The notes: a model not told the origin generated them from the sequence alone. Numbered from the stretch's first letter, positions 17,494 to 25,980 are shown. The stretch: DNA of 64,000 nt from Marinomonas primoryensis (GCF_013372285.1 NZ_CP054301.1:544001-608000); one strand, 5' to 3'. Program-made: numbers and translations.

Positions 17494-19166
17494 TTATCTT
17501 TCATCTCTTCTATATCATCAATATGCGTTGCTTGGTTTCGGCCTTGGTTTTTTGAGTAATAAAGCGCTATGTCGGCTTTTTTCATCAGGGTGTCTATGTC
17601 GGAGGACTCTCCTTTTGTTCTGGTGGCAATGCCAATACTGATTGTAATTCTATCTGAGATCTCGCTCATCCTGTGCTTTATGTTCGCTAGTCTTATGGCT
17701 TGCATTATATTTTGTGCAACAAGGTTTGACTCTTTCGCTGTTTTGTTTGGAAGTATGGCGACAAACTCTTCACCCCCATAACGAGCAATCAAATTCGTAC
17801 TGTTTTGGATCGTATGACTTAGCATCATCGCGATTTTTTGTAAGGCTTCATCCCCACTAACATGCCCATAGGTGTCGTTGTATTGTTTGAAAAAATCAAC
17901 GTCTATTAGCACAACCGATAGGTCGATTTGGAGGGTTCTGTCATTAGACAGTTCGTAGAATAAGCGTCGATCGAAAGCACGTCGGTTGGCGATGTTGGTG
18001 AGACTGTCTGTTAGCGACAGAGTTTCGAGACGTTGGTTTTGCGTATTAATGGTGTCTGAAAATTGATCAAAAGCGTGAAACAGTTCATCAATTTCATCCT
18101 TACTGGAATGAGAGAGAATAGGCTCTGTTGTCATATTACGTATTTTTCGAGTCAATATTCTAAGGCGCTTTATGGCATGGGTATAAAGAGCCAAGATGGT
18201 GCATATCATTACCGCCAATAATATAAAGCCACCAATAAACCATGTTTCTTGGGTATACACGCCATTCGAGAGGGCTAATATTTTATCTTTCAAGTACTTG
18301 TTTTTATTCAGTGAGAACTGATTTGCAACGTTGCTGTAGTCGCTGATTAAGTTTCGAATGAAGTACTCTCTACCTCGCGTGCGGCCAATCATTTTAAGGT
18401 GATTGGCCTGCAAATTAAGAAGTCCCTGATCGCTCATTAGAAGCTCGGTTATCGCAGTATTTAATGGTGATACTTGTTTTTCTAATGTGGGTAATGTTTC
18501 TTCCACGATAGATTCTAAATGGCTCAACTTTAATTCAATAGTGTGTTTTATTTCCTTTAGCTCATCCAGTCTGTCGGTGTCTTCTACTCTGTAGGCAAGT
18601 GTAATTAGCTCTAAGAAAGCAATTTTCCATTTGGCTTTTTGTGTTGTTTCAAGGGGCGTTTGTCCGGTATTTTCTTTGTACACGCTATCGGCTTGGTACT
18701 GTAATTCCGACAGCCCTTTTTGCTTTTTGGTGATTTGATCCGCTATGTCGAGCTTAGTATCAATGAGGAGGTTGAGGTTGTTCATTTCCTCTTGAATGGT
18801 TTTTAGTAGACGAAATTCATTTTGGCTGTAGTTGACCCTGTTAGCTTGTTCTTGGGTTTCATTGAGCTTTTTGTTGACCTCTAGCTCGGCAATTCTGCGT
18901 TCTACCGGCGTATTAGAAGACGTTAATAATTCTAGGGCTGAAAAGAGTTCACTGGACTTTATTGCGCTTTGATTTGCGTTAGTCATCGCAGGAATGGTGT
19001 TGAAGGTTAAGTCATTTAATATTAACTGGGTTTGCTCCAGTCTTGTTTGCAGTAGAGTGCCAACACCAATAAAAAGCACAACGGCCATTAGTAATAAAAT
19101 GGCCAATTTTTTAATCAAGCTTAATTGCTTATAGCCTGTTTTTTTTATCGATGACGGTTTATTCAT
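17490..19166 (-). CDS. Membrane diguanylate cyclase with periplasmic helical domain
   Basis: A 558-residue protein. Membrane helices at about 20-42 and 303-325 flank a long, helical, Glu/Gln-rich periplasmic region of about 260 residues resembling a four-helix-bundle sensor. A HAMP-like linker (about 330-385) leads to GGDEF (about 388-545) with TDSLTNIANRRAFDRR, DVDFFKQYNDTYGHVSGDEAL and GGEEF, so the active site is intact. The inhibitory RxxD position is NSTN here, so product inhibition should be absent or weak. It begins 2 bp after the stop of the nucleotidase-like gene, which implies a two-gene operon. Confidence 0.88.
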   Translation of the reverse strand: MNKPSSIKKTGYKQLSLIKKLAILLLMAVVLFIGVGTLLQTRLEQTQLILNDLTFNTIPAMTNANQSAIKSSELFSALELLTSSNTPVERRIAELEVNKKLNETQEQANRVNYSQNEFRLLKTIQEEMNNLNLLIDTKLDIADQITKKQKGLSELQYQADSVYKENTGQTPLETTQKAKWKIAFLELITLAYRVEDTDRLDELKEIKHTIELKLSHLESIVEETLPTLEKQVSPLNTAITELLMSDQGLLNLQANHLKMIGRTRGREYFIRNLISDYSNVANQFSLNKNKYLKDKILALSNGVYTQETWFIGGFILLAVMICTILALYTHAIKRLRILTRKIRNMTTEPILSHSSKDEIDELFHAFDQFSDTINTQNQRLETLSLTDSLTNIANRRAFDRRLFYELSNDRTLQIDLSVVLIDVDFFKQYNDTYGHVSGDEALQKIAMMLSHTIQNSTNLIARYGGEEFVAILPNKTAKESNLVAQNIMQAIRLANIKHRMSEISDRITISIGIATRTKGESSDIDTLMKKADIALYYSKNQGRNQATHIDDIEEMKDN

Positions 19167-19168
19167 GT

Positions 19169-20692
19169 TTAGTTCATCGTTGAAATATCGAGTATTCGCC
19201 CATCTGTTTTTGGTGAAATGACGTTTAGTTGCTGAACCTTTTCTGCCATTAAGTCAGATAGCGTGAAATTGCTGTTTTGTTGATGGTTTAGCTCTTTGCT
19301 GTTTATAAACATAGTATACCCATCTCCACCATTAAGTAGGTAATCTAGGGTAGCGACTTTGTAAGTCTTTGTTGGGTTTAGTGGCTTATTGTTCAAGGTG
19401 ACTAAAAGTAAGCGAGTTCCGGCTGGGCGTGTCGCATCGTATTTGATTTTAATGCCAGAAATTTGAAGATATTGCCCGCTTATTGAGTCTATTCCGCTTA
19501 ATCCATGCTCTAACGCCGCCGTTATTTTTTGTCCTGTTACTTCTATTAGTTTGAGCGTATTACGGTGCGGCATCATGGCTCGAATGTCTTTTCTTGTCAG
19601 TATTGAGTTTTCTGGAAAAACGGCATCGCTGCGCAGCGAACCACTATTAATTAAGCTGAGTTCTGCGCCTGTGAATTGTTTTAGTGTGTCCGCGACTAGG
19701 TCAGCAAAGCCATTTTCGGCGGTGCGTAGCGTCTTTCTGCGTAAATCAATAGGTGTTGCTGTCTTGCCTAATACTTCACTAAGAAGTGTATTGAGTCGAT
19801 GAGCGTATTCTCGTTCTTGTTGTAAAACAGAAAGTTTGGGTGAAACAGAAGTTAAGTCGATCTCTGTTTTTTGTATTTTCAGACTCTCTTTTGGGTGGCC
19901 TTGTTGCCAGGTAAGTTGAACTACAGCGGCATGCTTTTTGTCTTTTATAATGATGTTGTGTGGGTGATGAGGAAAAGCTTTATAAGGGCTAAATTCAAAA
20001 TCTTGATCTTTATAGAGCGTTAGATTAACCGTCCCTTGTTCCAATAGGCGGTCAAAAACAGGCATGAAAACAGAGTAATGTAAGACAATTAGATTAGCCC
20101 CTTGTGCTTTTAATTCAATGACGGCTTTGATAATGGCCTTTTCGGGCGAGGTGACTTCTACTCTGTTTGTTGGGTATTTAACGATGGTGTCGGGGTTTAG
20201 AACCGAAATAAAGCCTAACTTCATCGTGCCTTTTCTTAATATGACGTGTGTTTGTATCCCTTCAGGAGGGCGGTGAGTCAGAGGGTCGTATAGATTGCTT
20301 GAGACAATAGGGAACGATGCCTCGTAAGTGCGTAAGATGAGTTCATCTTCTTGGTGGCTCAATTCGCGTTTCGAGATGCCCATGACGCTTGGCTGAAGGC
20401 TGTTCAATATATCAATGATGTGCGCGCCTCTGTCCATTGTCGAAAGCATACTTGGCCCTAAGCTTTCACCTCCAAAAATAAAAAAAGTATTGGCATCTAT
20501 TTTTCTATATTGATCTATAACGCTTGCTAATTGAGCGTAATTGCCATTTTTTGTGTCGTTCACTATGGGCATTTCAGCGTCAAAAACGATGGTGACTCTT
20601 TGCTCTGCAAAGACCATGCTGTTCATTGCTACCCCTAGTATCAGGAGTCCCTTTAATAGCGTTTGATTTAAGAACAGAGGTTTAATCATCAT
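19169..20692 (-). CDS. 5'-nucleotidase (UshA)-like periplasmic protein with degenerate metal site
   Basis: A 507-residue protein with a signal peptide ending near MVFAEQ. The C-terminal 5'-nucleotidase domain is well conserved (LINSGSLRSDAVFP, IRAMMPHRNTLKLIEVTG, YLQISGIKIKYD, GGDGYTMF). The N-terminal metallophosphatase half has lost most metal ligands: D-x-H is DAE, the usual GD is GG, GNHE is replaced by ISKRE, and the GHxH motif is not found. It probably binds a nucleotide or similar ligand without hydrolysing it. The start at 20692 has GGA 8 nt upstream; 26 extra upstream codons lack family features. It is cotranscribed with the following cyclase. Confidence 0.78.
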   Translation of the reverse strand: MMIKPLFLNQTLLKGLLILGVAMNSMVFAEQRVTIVFDAEMPIVNDTKNGNYAQLASVIDQYRKIDANTFFIFGGESLGPSMLSTMDRGAHIIDILNSLQPSVMGISKRELSHQEDELILRTYEASFPIVSSNLYDPLTHRPPEGIQTHVILRKGTMKLGFISVLNPDTIVKYPTNRVEVTSPEKAIIKAVIELKAQGANLIVLHYSVFMPVFDRLLEQGTVNLTLYKDQDFEFSPYKAFPHHPHNIIIKDKKHAAVVQLTWQQGHPKESLKIQKTEIDLTSVSPKLSVLQQEREYAHRLNTLLSEVLGKTATPIDLRRKTLRTAENGFADLVADTLKQFTGAELSLINSGSLRSDAVFPENSILTRKDIRAMMPHRNTLKLIEVTGQKITAALEHGLSGIDSISGQYLQISGIKIKYDATRPAGTRLLLVTLNNKPLNPTKTYKVATLDYLLNGGDGYTMFINSKELNHQQNSNFTLSDLMAEKVQQLNVISPKTDGRILDISTMN

Positions 20693-20956
20693 GATGACTG
20701 TCCATATAGTGTGACTTGTTAATAGGATATTGTAGCTGTCTTTCCATAAAATCGAGTCAACTTTGCACATCTTTGATGCATTTTTACTTTGAGTAAAAAC
20801 GAAAGGATTTCGTATAAAAAGAAATTATAGTAGAGATTGTCAGCCTTTGATTACAAAAGCGGCCACACATTATTTTGCGAAGTCAAAGCGGTGGGACGTC
20901 GTTGTTGATGGCAAGCTGATTCTTTCGTTACCGCTCTCTAGGATATGATTTTTGCC

Positions 20957-22102
20957 TTATATTAGAGGGGGATTACCTGATAATTGAAAGCTTTCCTTGG
21001 CGATAAATTGACCATTAATAATGATTTCTACCTCATGCCATCCGTCGTAATAAACTCTCGTTGTGATGATTTTGAATGGGTGCTTTTTTGACATAGAGAG
21101 GCGACTACGAGCCGCTAACGTGGCTTTCTTCCATTTAAACACCTTGGGGGAGGTTGTGCCGTTTTTCTTTTGATGATGAACAATGTAGTCAATCATCAAG
21201 GTTTGCTCATGATCGCTCGCGGATTCTATATCGAGGGTAAACTCTAGATTTCCATTCAAAACAACCTGTTCAGAATGTAGTGTCAGTGCATTGTTTTCTA
21301 GTTGCGGTTTACCATAACCAAACGCGGTTAACACCTTGTTATTGCCTTGCTTAAGCAGCGTTCGACAAGCATGACGAATGAGCTTTGTGCGGTTTGCATC
21401 GGCGTCTTGTATCCATCGTTCAGCAATATCGGCCACAAGATCAGGGTGATCTTTAGCGATGTCGTTGAGATTATTGGCAACAGAGCGACGTACGTATTCT
21501 TCTGGGTCATCTTTTAGTTCTTCAAGCAGTTCAATGACGGGTGAAGGATCATTAATAAACGTCGGCAACTGCATCGCCCAGGGCAAGCGTGGGCGAGTCC
21601 CTTCAGAGATCAAACGCCGTACATGTCTATTGTCATTTAAGAGCCAACTCTTGAGTGAAGCGAGTGTTTTTTCTGGTGCGGATAATAAAAAAAACCGAAT
21701 GCTAAATTCAGACGTAAATCGGCTTGTCATCGCTTTTAATAAAGTCATTGAAAAATCATGATGATCAAGACCATGATATCCCACGTAATCGCCCATCGGC
21801 ATAATCGCCCAGCCTGAAATACCGCTACCGTTTATTTTTGAACTTGAATCGTCGATTTCTGGGGCCAAGCTGGCGAGTAAAATACTTCCTGCTTTTTCAA
21901 AGTCACTCGGTAAATACTGGCTCATGGCCTCGGTAATTTGCTGCGATCGAGCCTTTAGTTCCAATGTCTCAAGCTGATCACACGCGGTGGCGATAAAGCC
22001 TGCTTTATCAAATTCTTTCCAATGACGTTGAAAGTGCTCCGCCATGTTGTTAATAACGTGCTGGTTAAAAAGATTCTTAAACGGTTCTGGCATGTCTTTC
22101 AT
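20957..22102 (-). CDS. AlkC-type DNA alkylation repair glycosylase with C-terminal Ig-like domain
   Basis: A 381-residue protein. Residues about 1-265 are HEAT-like helical repeats of the DNA_alkylation superfamily (EYVRRSVANNLNDIAKDHPDLV, TKLIRHACRTLLKQGN) with the AlkC-typical HVRRLISEGTRPRLPWA. Residues about 275-381 are beta-rich (LEFTLDIESASDHEQTLMIDYIVHH, WKKATLAARSRLSMSKKHPFK) and fit the Ig-like domain described in some AlkC proteins. These enzymes remove 3-methyladenine-type lesions without base flipping. An in-frame ATG three codons later (22093) has better spacing from AGGA. The gene stands alone. Confidence 0.8.
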   Translation of the reverse strand: MKDMPEPFKNLFNQHVINNMAEHFQRHWKEFDKAGFIATACDQLETLELKARSQQITEAMSQYLPSDFEKAGSILLASLAPEIDDSSSKINGSGISGWAIMPMGDYVGYHGLDHHDFSMTLLKAMTSRFTSEFSIRFFLLSAPEKTLASLKSWLLNDNRHVRRLISEGTRPRLPWAMQLPTFINDPSPVIELLEELKDDPEEYVRRSVANNLNDIAKDHPDLVADIAERWIQDADANRTKLIRHACRTLLKQGNNKVLTAFGYGKPQLENNALTLHSEQVVLNGNLEFTLDIESASDHEQTLMIDYIVHHQKKNGTTSPKVFKWKKATLAARSRLSMSKKHPFKIITTRVYYDGWHEVEIIINGQFIAKESFQLSGNPPLI

Positions 22103-22274
22103 ATCCTATGGAATAAAGGGCAGAGACAATATAGCGGGTAATAGAGTCAGTTACTGTCAGTATAAAAATCGATTTCACTCGCTATCAGCCTTATAAAGGG
22201 CTGTTTATGTACTGATTCATGCTCTGAAATAGACGTCGTTTTCAGCGGTGTTAATGATATAAATATCGACACTG

Positions 22275-22291
22275 TGATTAATATTGGTGCA
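22275..22291 (+). promoter_or_regulatory. Candidate NtrC-binding site
   Basis: The 17-mer beginning TGATT and ending ATATTGGTGCA matches the NtrC consensus (TGCACTATATTGGTGCA) at 13 of 17 positions by eye: the right half is complete, the left half weak. It lies about 160 bp before the sigma-54 promoter, a usual enhancer distance. A single imperfect site, so tentative. Confidence 0.4.
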
Positions 22292-22442
22292 AAGAACGTG
22301 TCTTAAAAGGGCGCTTCGATAAAAAATATGCATAGAGTTATTGTGGATTTTAGCCCTGATCAATGCTTAGTGTCTTTTAAAAACCACGCTTATGTATTGA
22401 TTCTAAAGCAGAATTCCTAACAATATTTTTTGATTCACCTAT

Positions 22443-22459
22443 TTGGCATTATCTTTGCT
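22443..22459 (+). promoter_or_regulatory. Sigma-54 promoter for the cyanase operon
   Basis: TTGGCATT, ATCT, TTGCT matches the RpoN consensus YTGGCACG-N4-TTGCW, with the invariant GG and GC dinucleotides 10 bp apart. Only two positions of the -24 box differ. Transcription would start near 22470, giving a leader of about 320 nt before cynS. Control by nitrogen limitation is the natural reading. Confidence 0.7.
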
Positions 22460-22462
22460 GAA

Positions 22463-22477
22463 TGAACATTATGTTCA
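22463..22477. promoter_or_regulatory. 15-bp palindrome at the predicted transcription start
   Basis: TGAACAT-T-ATGTTCA is a perfect palindrome with one central base, directly downstream of the sigma-54 -12 box and over the expected start site. A protein bound there would block initiation. The regulator is unknown. Confidence 0.5.
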
Positions 22478-22506
22478 TGTAGATTTTCTCTACAGGGATT
22501 TCATAA

Positions 22507-22620
22507 GTTGGCCAATGTCGGTTAACTTAGCCAATGGCAACGTCGCCCGCTACTGAACCTTTTTAGTAGCACTCGATCAGGCTCCTTTAGAAAGGAAAAA
22601 ACTGATTAGGGAGGCGTGTC
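22507..22620 (+). ncRNA. Structured leader upstream of cynS, candidate RNA regulatory element
   Basis: Stems seen by eye: TTGGC/GCCAA (22508-22534); a closing stem CGCC (22544-22547) with GGCG (22613-22616), extended by AC/GT; inside it GCTACT/AGTAGC (22549-22570) and GATCAG/CTGATT (22575-22607), the latter capped by TCCTT/AAGGA with a TAGA loop. This makes a three-way junction followed by a pyrimidine-rich tract. GCCAATG also occurs twice (22511 and 22530). It matches no riboswitch class I can name. The rest of the 22103-22791 interval holds no gene. Confidence 0.4.
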
Positions 22621-22791
22621 TCTTTTTCTCTCTTCTTATCTTTCTAAACAGTCGTTTGATTTTCAATATTGATCGTGCCATTGGCGAAAACGTGTTTGTT
22701 CATAGATCTTTGTCCATTTAATTCAGGGATTGAATTGATCGAATTCATTTAATGGATTTTAACATCGTCCCTAGGCATTAGGAGAAAGCGA

Positions 22792-23232
22792 ATGAAAAAA
22801 ATTGATGTAACAGAAGCTATTTTCGCCATCAAAAAAGAGAAAAACTTGAGCTGGGAATCCATCGCTGAGGCGACAGGGATGACGGATGTTTGGATAACGT
22901 CCGCATGCTTAGGAATGAACAGCTGCACTGAAGCAGTGGCTGAAAAACTGGTGACCTTTTTAGGTCTACCAGCAGAAGCCAAATCCGTTTTAATGGAATA
23001 CCCGACAAAAACGTGGGATCAAGCTATTCCACAAGATCCTTTGATTTATCGGTTATACGAAGTGGTTGGGGTTTACGGACCAACGTTGAAAGAAGTCATT
23101 CAAGAAAAATTCGGTGACGGCATCATGAGTGCGATCGATTTTTCCATGAAAGTAGAAAAAGAAGAAGACCCGAAAGGCGATCGTGTCGTTTTGACCTTGA
23201 ACGGGAAGTTTTTGCCATATAAATCATGGTAG
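22792..23232 (+). CDS. cynS: Cyanase (cyanate hydratase)
   Basis: A 146-residue enzyme that converts cyanate and bicarbonate to ammonia and CO2. The N-terminal helical domain (TEAIFAIKKEKNLSWESIAEATGM) and the catalytic C-terminal domain align with E. coli CynS (156 residues), which has ten extra N-terminal residues. The catalytic Arg, Glu and Ser are present in YRLYEVVGVYG and GDGIMSAIDF. TTAGGAGAAAGCG precedes the ATG. It is the first gene of a run with an FNT channel and a PP2C/kinase fusion. No CynR regulator is adjacent; the upstream sigma-54 promoter suggests NtrC control instead. Confidence 0.96.
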   Translation: MKKIDVTEAIFAIKKEKNLSWESIAEATGMTDVWITSACLGMNSCTEAVAEKLVTFLGLPAEAKSVLMEYPTKTWDQAIPQDPLIYRLYEVVGVYGPTLKEVIQEKFGDGIMSAIDFSMKVEKEEDPKGDRVVLTLNGKFLPYKSW

Positions 23233-23323
23233 TAGCTATTGTTTTTATGAGTGAGTTTTGAGTTAGCGACGGTTGATTTGGAAAATTTGATTTTCAGCAA
23301 TTTAAGGGTAAGAGGGCGTAAAA

Positions 23324-24136
23324 ATGGCGTATATAGAACCAAGTGAATTCGTGACCAAAATGGTCGATGCAGGCGAGCAGAAAGTCTACATGTCGACAAA
23401 AGACACCCTCATTCGAGCCATTATGGCGGGGGCAATTCTAGGGTTGGCGGCAATTTTTGCCATCACGGTAGCGACACAAACGGGCAGCCCATTACTGGGT
23501 GCTGTGCTGTTTCCTGTTGGTTTTATCATGCTGTATTTGATGAAGTTTGACCTGCTAACGGGCGTGTTTACGTTAGTGCCTTTGGCTTTGTTTGATAAGC
23601 GTCCAGGTGTCACACCGGCGCAAGTATTGCGAAACTGGGGGTTGGTCTTTATCGGCAACTTTGCTGGCGCGTTATTAACGGCTTTCATGATGTCTTTCAT
23701 CTTAACGTATGGTTTCTCAACCGACGGAGGCGCCATTGCGGCAAAAGTTAGTGCTATTGGTGAATCTCGTACATTGGGTTATCAGTCTCATGGTGCAGGC
23801 GGTTGGTTTACCATCTTCATTCGTGGCATGTTGTGTAACTGGATGGTGTCTATGGGCGTAGTTGGCGCGATGATCTCTACGTCTGCTGGCGCAAAAATGG
23901 CCGCCATGTGGATGCCGGTTATGTTGTTTTTCTACATGGGCTTCGAGCATTCTATCGTAAACATGTTCTTGTTCCCGTTCTCTATGATCATGGGTGGCGA
24001 TTTCACCTTCATGGATTACCTTGTATGGAACGAGATCCCAACGGTACTGGGTAATCTTGCTGGCGGTTTATTATTAGTCGGCTTGCCATTGTATTTGACC
24101 CATGTGAAAACGTCCGCGTCTCGTAAATTGGTGTAA
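23324..24136 (+). CDS. Formate/nitrite transporter (FNT) family channel
   Basis: A 270-residue membrane protein with six helices and the FNT hallmarks: GAILGLAAIFAITVA, the LFPVGFIMLYLMKFDLLTGVFTLVPLAL segment, RGMLCNWMVSMGV, and FEHSIVNMFLFP, whose His is the central pore histidine of FocA/NirC. FNT channels carry small monovalent anions. Placement 91 bp after cynS suggests it imports cyanate (or nitrite) in this cell; this is inference. An intrinsic terminator follows. Confidence 0.9.
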   Translation: MAYIEPSEFVTKMVDAGEQKVYMSTKDTLIRAIMAGAILGLAAIFAITVATQTGSPLLGAVLFPVGFIMLYLMKFDLLTGVFTLVPLALFDKRPGVTPAQVLRNWGLVFIGNFAGALLTAFMMSFILTYGFSTDGGAIAAKVSAIGESRTLGYQSHGAGGWFTIFIRGMLCNWMVSMGVVGAMISTSAGAKMAAMWMPVMLFFYMGFEHSIVNMFLFPFSMIMGGDFTFMDYLVWNEIPTVLGNLAGGLLLVGLPLYLTHVKTSASRKLV

Positions 24137-24155
24137 TAGGGTTTCATCAAAGGTT

Positions 24156-24199
24156 AAAAAACTCTGTAGATACTATATTGTGTGTCTACGGAGTTTTTT
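24156..24199 (+). terminator. Terminator after the FNT gene
   Basis: AAAAAACTCTGTAGA and TCTACGGAGTTTTTT pair over 15 positions (one G-U) with a 14-nt loop; the U tract is the 3' arm. It partly separates cynS-FNT from the PP2C/kinase gene, so the latter needs readthrough or its own promoter. Confidence 0.85.
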
Positions 24200-24264
24200 G
24201 TATTTACAGCGCGTTGTTACATGCTGCTGCATTTGCAGAGTGTTGTTTTATTAAGGAAAGCGGA

Positions 24265-25980
24265 ATGAAGGCTCTTAGCGTCAGTATCGGCAGTGCGACC
24301 AGTAAGGGCGAAAAAGCCATCAATCAGGATTTCTTAGGGCACCAAATCCCCGCCGAGCCATTATTAACCACACGAGGTGTTGCACTGGCGATTGCCGATG
24401 GCATTAGTTCGAGCCCGGTTAGCCAAGCGGCAAGCGAAACCGCCGTTACCAGTTTTTTAGAAGATTATTACCGCACGTCAGAAGCCTGGTCAGTAAAGAC
24501 CTCCGGCGAAAAAGTACTCAAATCCATCAATGCGGTGTTGTATTCTCAAACCCAAAGTGGCCCCAGTCGATTCGATAAAGACAAAGGCTATGTGTGTACG
24601 TTCAGTGCGCTCGTGCTTCGTTCAAATAGCGCGCACCTTTTTCATTCTGGTGACAGCCGCATTTACCGACTTGTTGGCACGACGCTAGAACAACTGACGA
24701 AAGACCATCGGCGAGTTGTCTCGACCGCTCAGAGTTATTTGTCTCGTGCCTTGGGTATCGATCCGATTGCGGACATTGATTACCAAACCTTTCCCATTGC
24801 CAAAAACGATGTTTTTGTGATGACGACGGATGGCATTTACGACTTTCTTTCCGCCGAGGAAATAGCCTCGTGTATCGCACAAGCCAGCCATTTAAATAGC
24901 GCCGCAGAGCAGATCCTAGAACACGCTTTAAGCGCGGGCAGCGACGACAACCTCAGCGTGCAGATCGTTCGAGTGAACGAAGTTACCCATTATCAATTGG
25001 AAGACATCCAGCACAATGTCAGCCTTTTGCCGTTGCCGCCGCCATTAAAAGAAAGAATGCAATTTGAAGGCTACGACATCATCCGCTCGATCTACGTGAG
25101 CAGCCGAAGCCATGTGTTTTTAGCGCGAGATCTCGACACCAATGACATGGTCGTGATTAAAACGCCGTCAGCAGAATTAAGCGACGATCAACCCTATCTT
25201 GAAAATTTCATGCTGGAAGATTGGATCGCCAAACGCGTCAGTAATCCGCATGTGGTCAAAGCCATCGAACCCCCAAGACAGCGGGAATCGCTTTACCTTG
25301 TTACCGAATACATCGAAGGCCAATCTCTTGCACAATGGATGATAGACAACCAAAAACCCACGCTGGAACAAATCCGCGACATCATCTCGCAAATCGCCAA
25401 CGGTCTTCAGGCTTTTCACCGTAAAGCTATGATTCATCAAGACATTCGCCCTGCAAATATCATGATAGACAAGCACAACATCGTGAAAATCATCGACTTT
25501 GGATCCACTTACATTGCAGGCGTTACCAACACCCAAGACGAAGAAGTTCTACGCGGCACCATGCGCTATTCCGCACCAGAATACTTCCTTGGTCATGCGG
25601 GCACCGAGCGATCTGACATTTACGCGCTCGGCGTCATTGCTTATCAAATGTTATCTGGCAACCAATTCCCTTACAGCCCGAAAATAGCCCAAGCTCGAAG
25701 CGTTGCGGCCCAACGACGTTTAACTTATCGCAGCGTTATTACCGAAGACTCAGAGTTGCCGGTGTGGATCGACGACGCACTGCATAAAGCCCTAAACATC
25801 AACCCGCTAAAGCGCTACGAAGAAGTCTCTGAATTCGTCTATGACTTACATCATCCCAACCAAATATTCCTCGATCGAACTCGTCCACCATTGATACAGC
25901 GTAACCCTGTTATGTTCTGGCAAGGCGTGTCCTTTTTCCTGTTCCTCGTGATCGTATTTCTAGTGGCTCAGGGGCAATGA
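24265..25980 (+). CDS. Bifunctional PP2C phosphatase / Ser-Thr protein kinase, tail-anchored
   Basis: A 571-residue protein from the ATG at 24265 (AAGGAAAG upstream; an in-frame start at 24178 lies inside the terminator). Residues about 1-240 are a PP2C phosphatase: KAINQDF, ADGISSSP, HSGDSRIYRL, MTTDGIYDFL and GSDDNLS hold the metal-binding Asp residues. Residues about 268-520 are a eukaryotic-like kinase: VIKTPS with the ATP-site Lys, catalytic loop HQDIRPANIM (Arg where Lys is usual after HxDx), IDFGS, and APEY. A C-terminal hydrophobic segment (about 545-568) anchors it. Similar fusions occur near nitrate/nitrite transport genes, which fits its place after an FNT gene. Confidence 0.9.
   Translation: MKALSVSIGSATSKGEKAINQDFLGHQIPAEPLLTTRGVALAIADGISSSPVSQAASETAVTSFLEDYYRTSEAWSVKTSGEKVLKSINAVLYSQTQSGPSRFDKDKGYVCTFSALVLRSNSAHLFHSGDSRIYRLVGTTLEQLTKDHRRVVSTAQSYLSRALGIDPIADIDYQTFPIAKNDVFVMTTDGIYDFLSAEEIASCIAQASHLNSAAEQILEHALSAGSDDNLSVQIVRVNEVTHYQLEDIQHNVSLLPLPPPLKERMQFEGYDIIRSIYVSSRSHVFLARDLDTNDMVVIKTPSAELSDDQPYLENFMLEDWIAKRVSNPHVVKAIEPPRQRESLYLVTEYIEGQSLAQWMIDNQKPTLEQIRDIISQIANGLQAFHRKAMIHQDIRPANIMIDKHNIVKIIDFGSTYIAGVTNTQDEEVLRGTMRYSAPEYFLGHAGTERSDIYALGVIAYQMLSGNQFPYSPKIAQARSVAAQRRLTYRSVITEDSELPVWIDDALHKALNINPLKRYEEVSEFVYDLHHPNQIFLDRTRPPLIQRNPVMFWQGVSFFLFLVIVFLVAQGQ

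Noticed and set aside
22103-22790. Search for a cynR or other regulator gene before cynS
   Set aside because: No frame in either strand of this interval gives a helix-turn-helix protein; it is regulatory DNA only.
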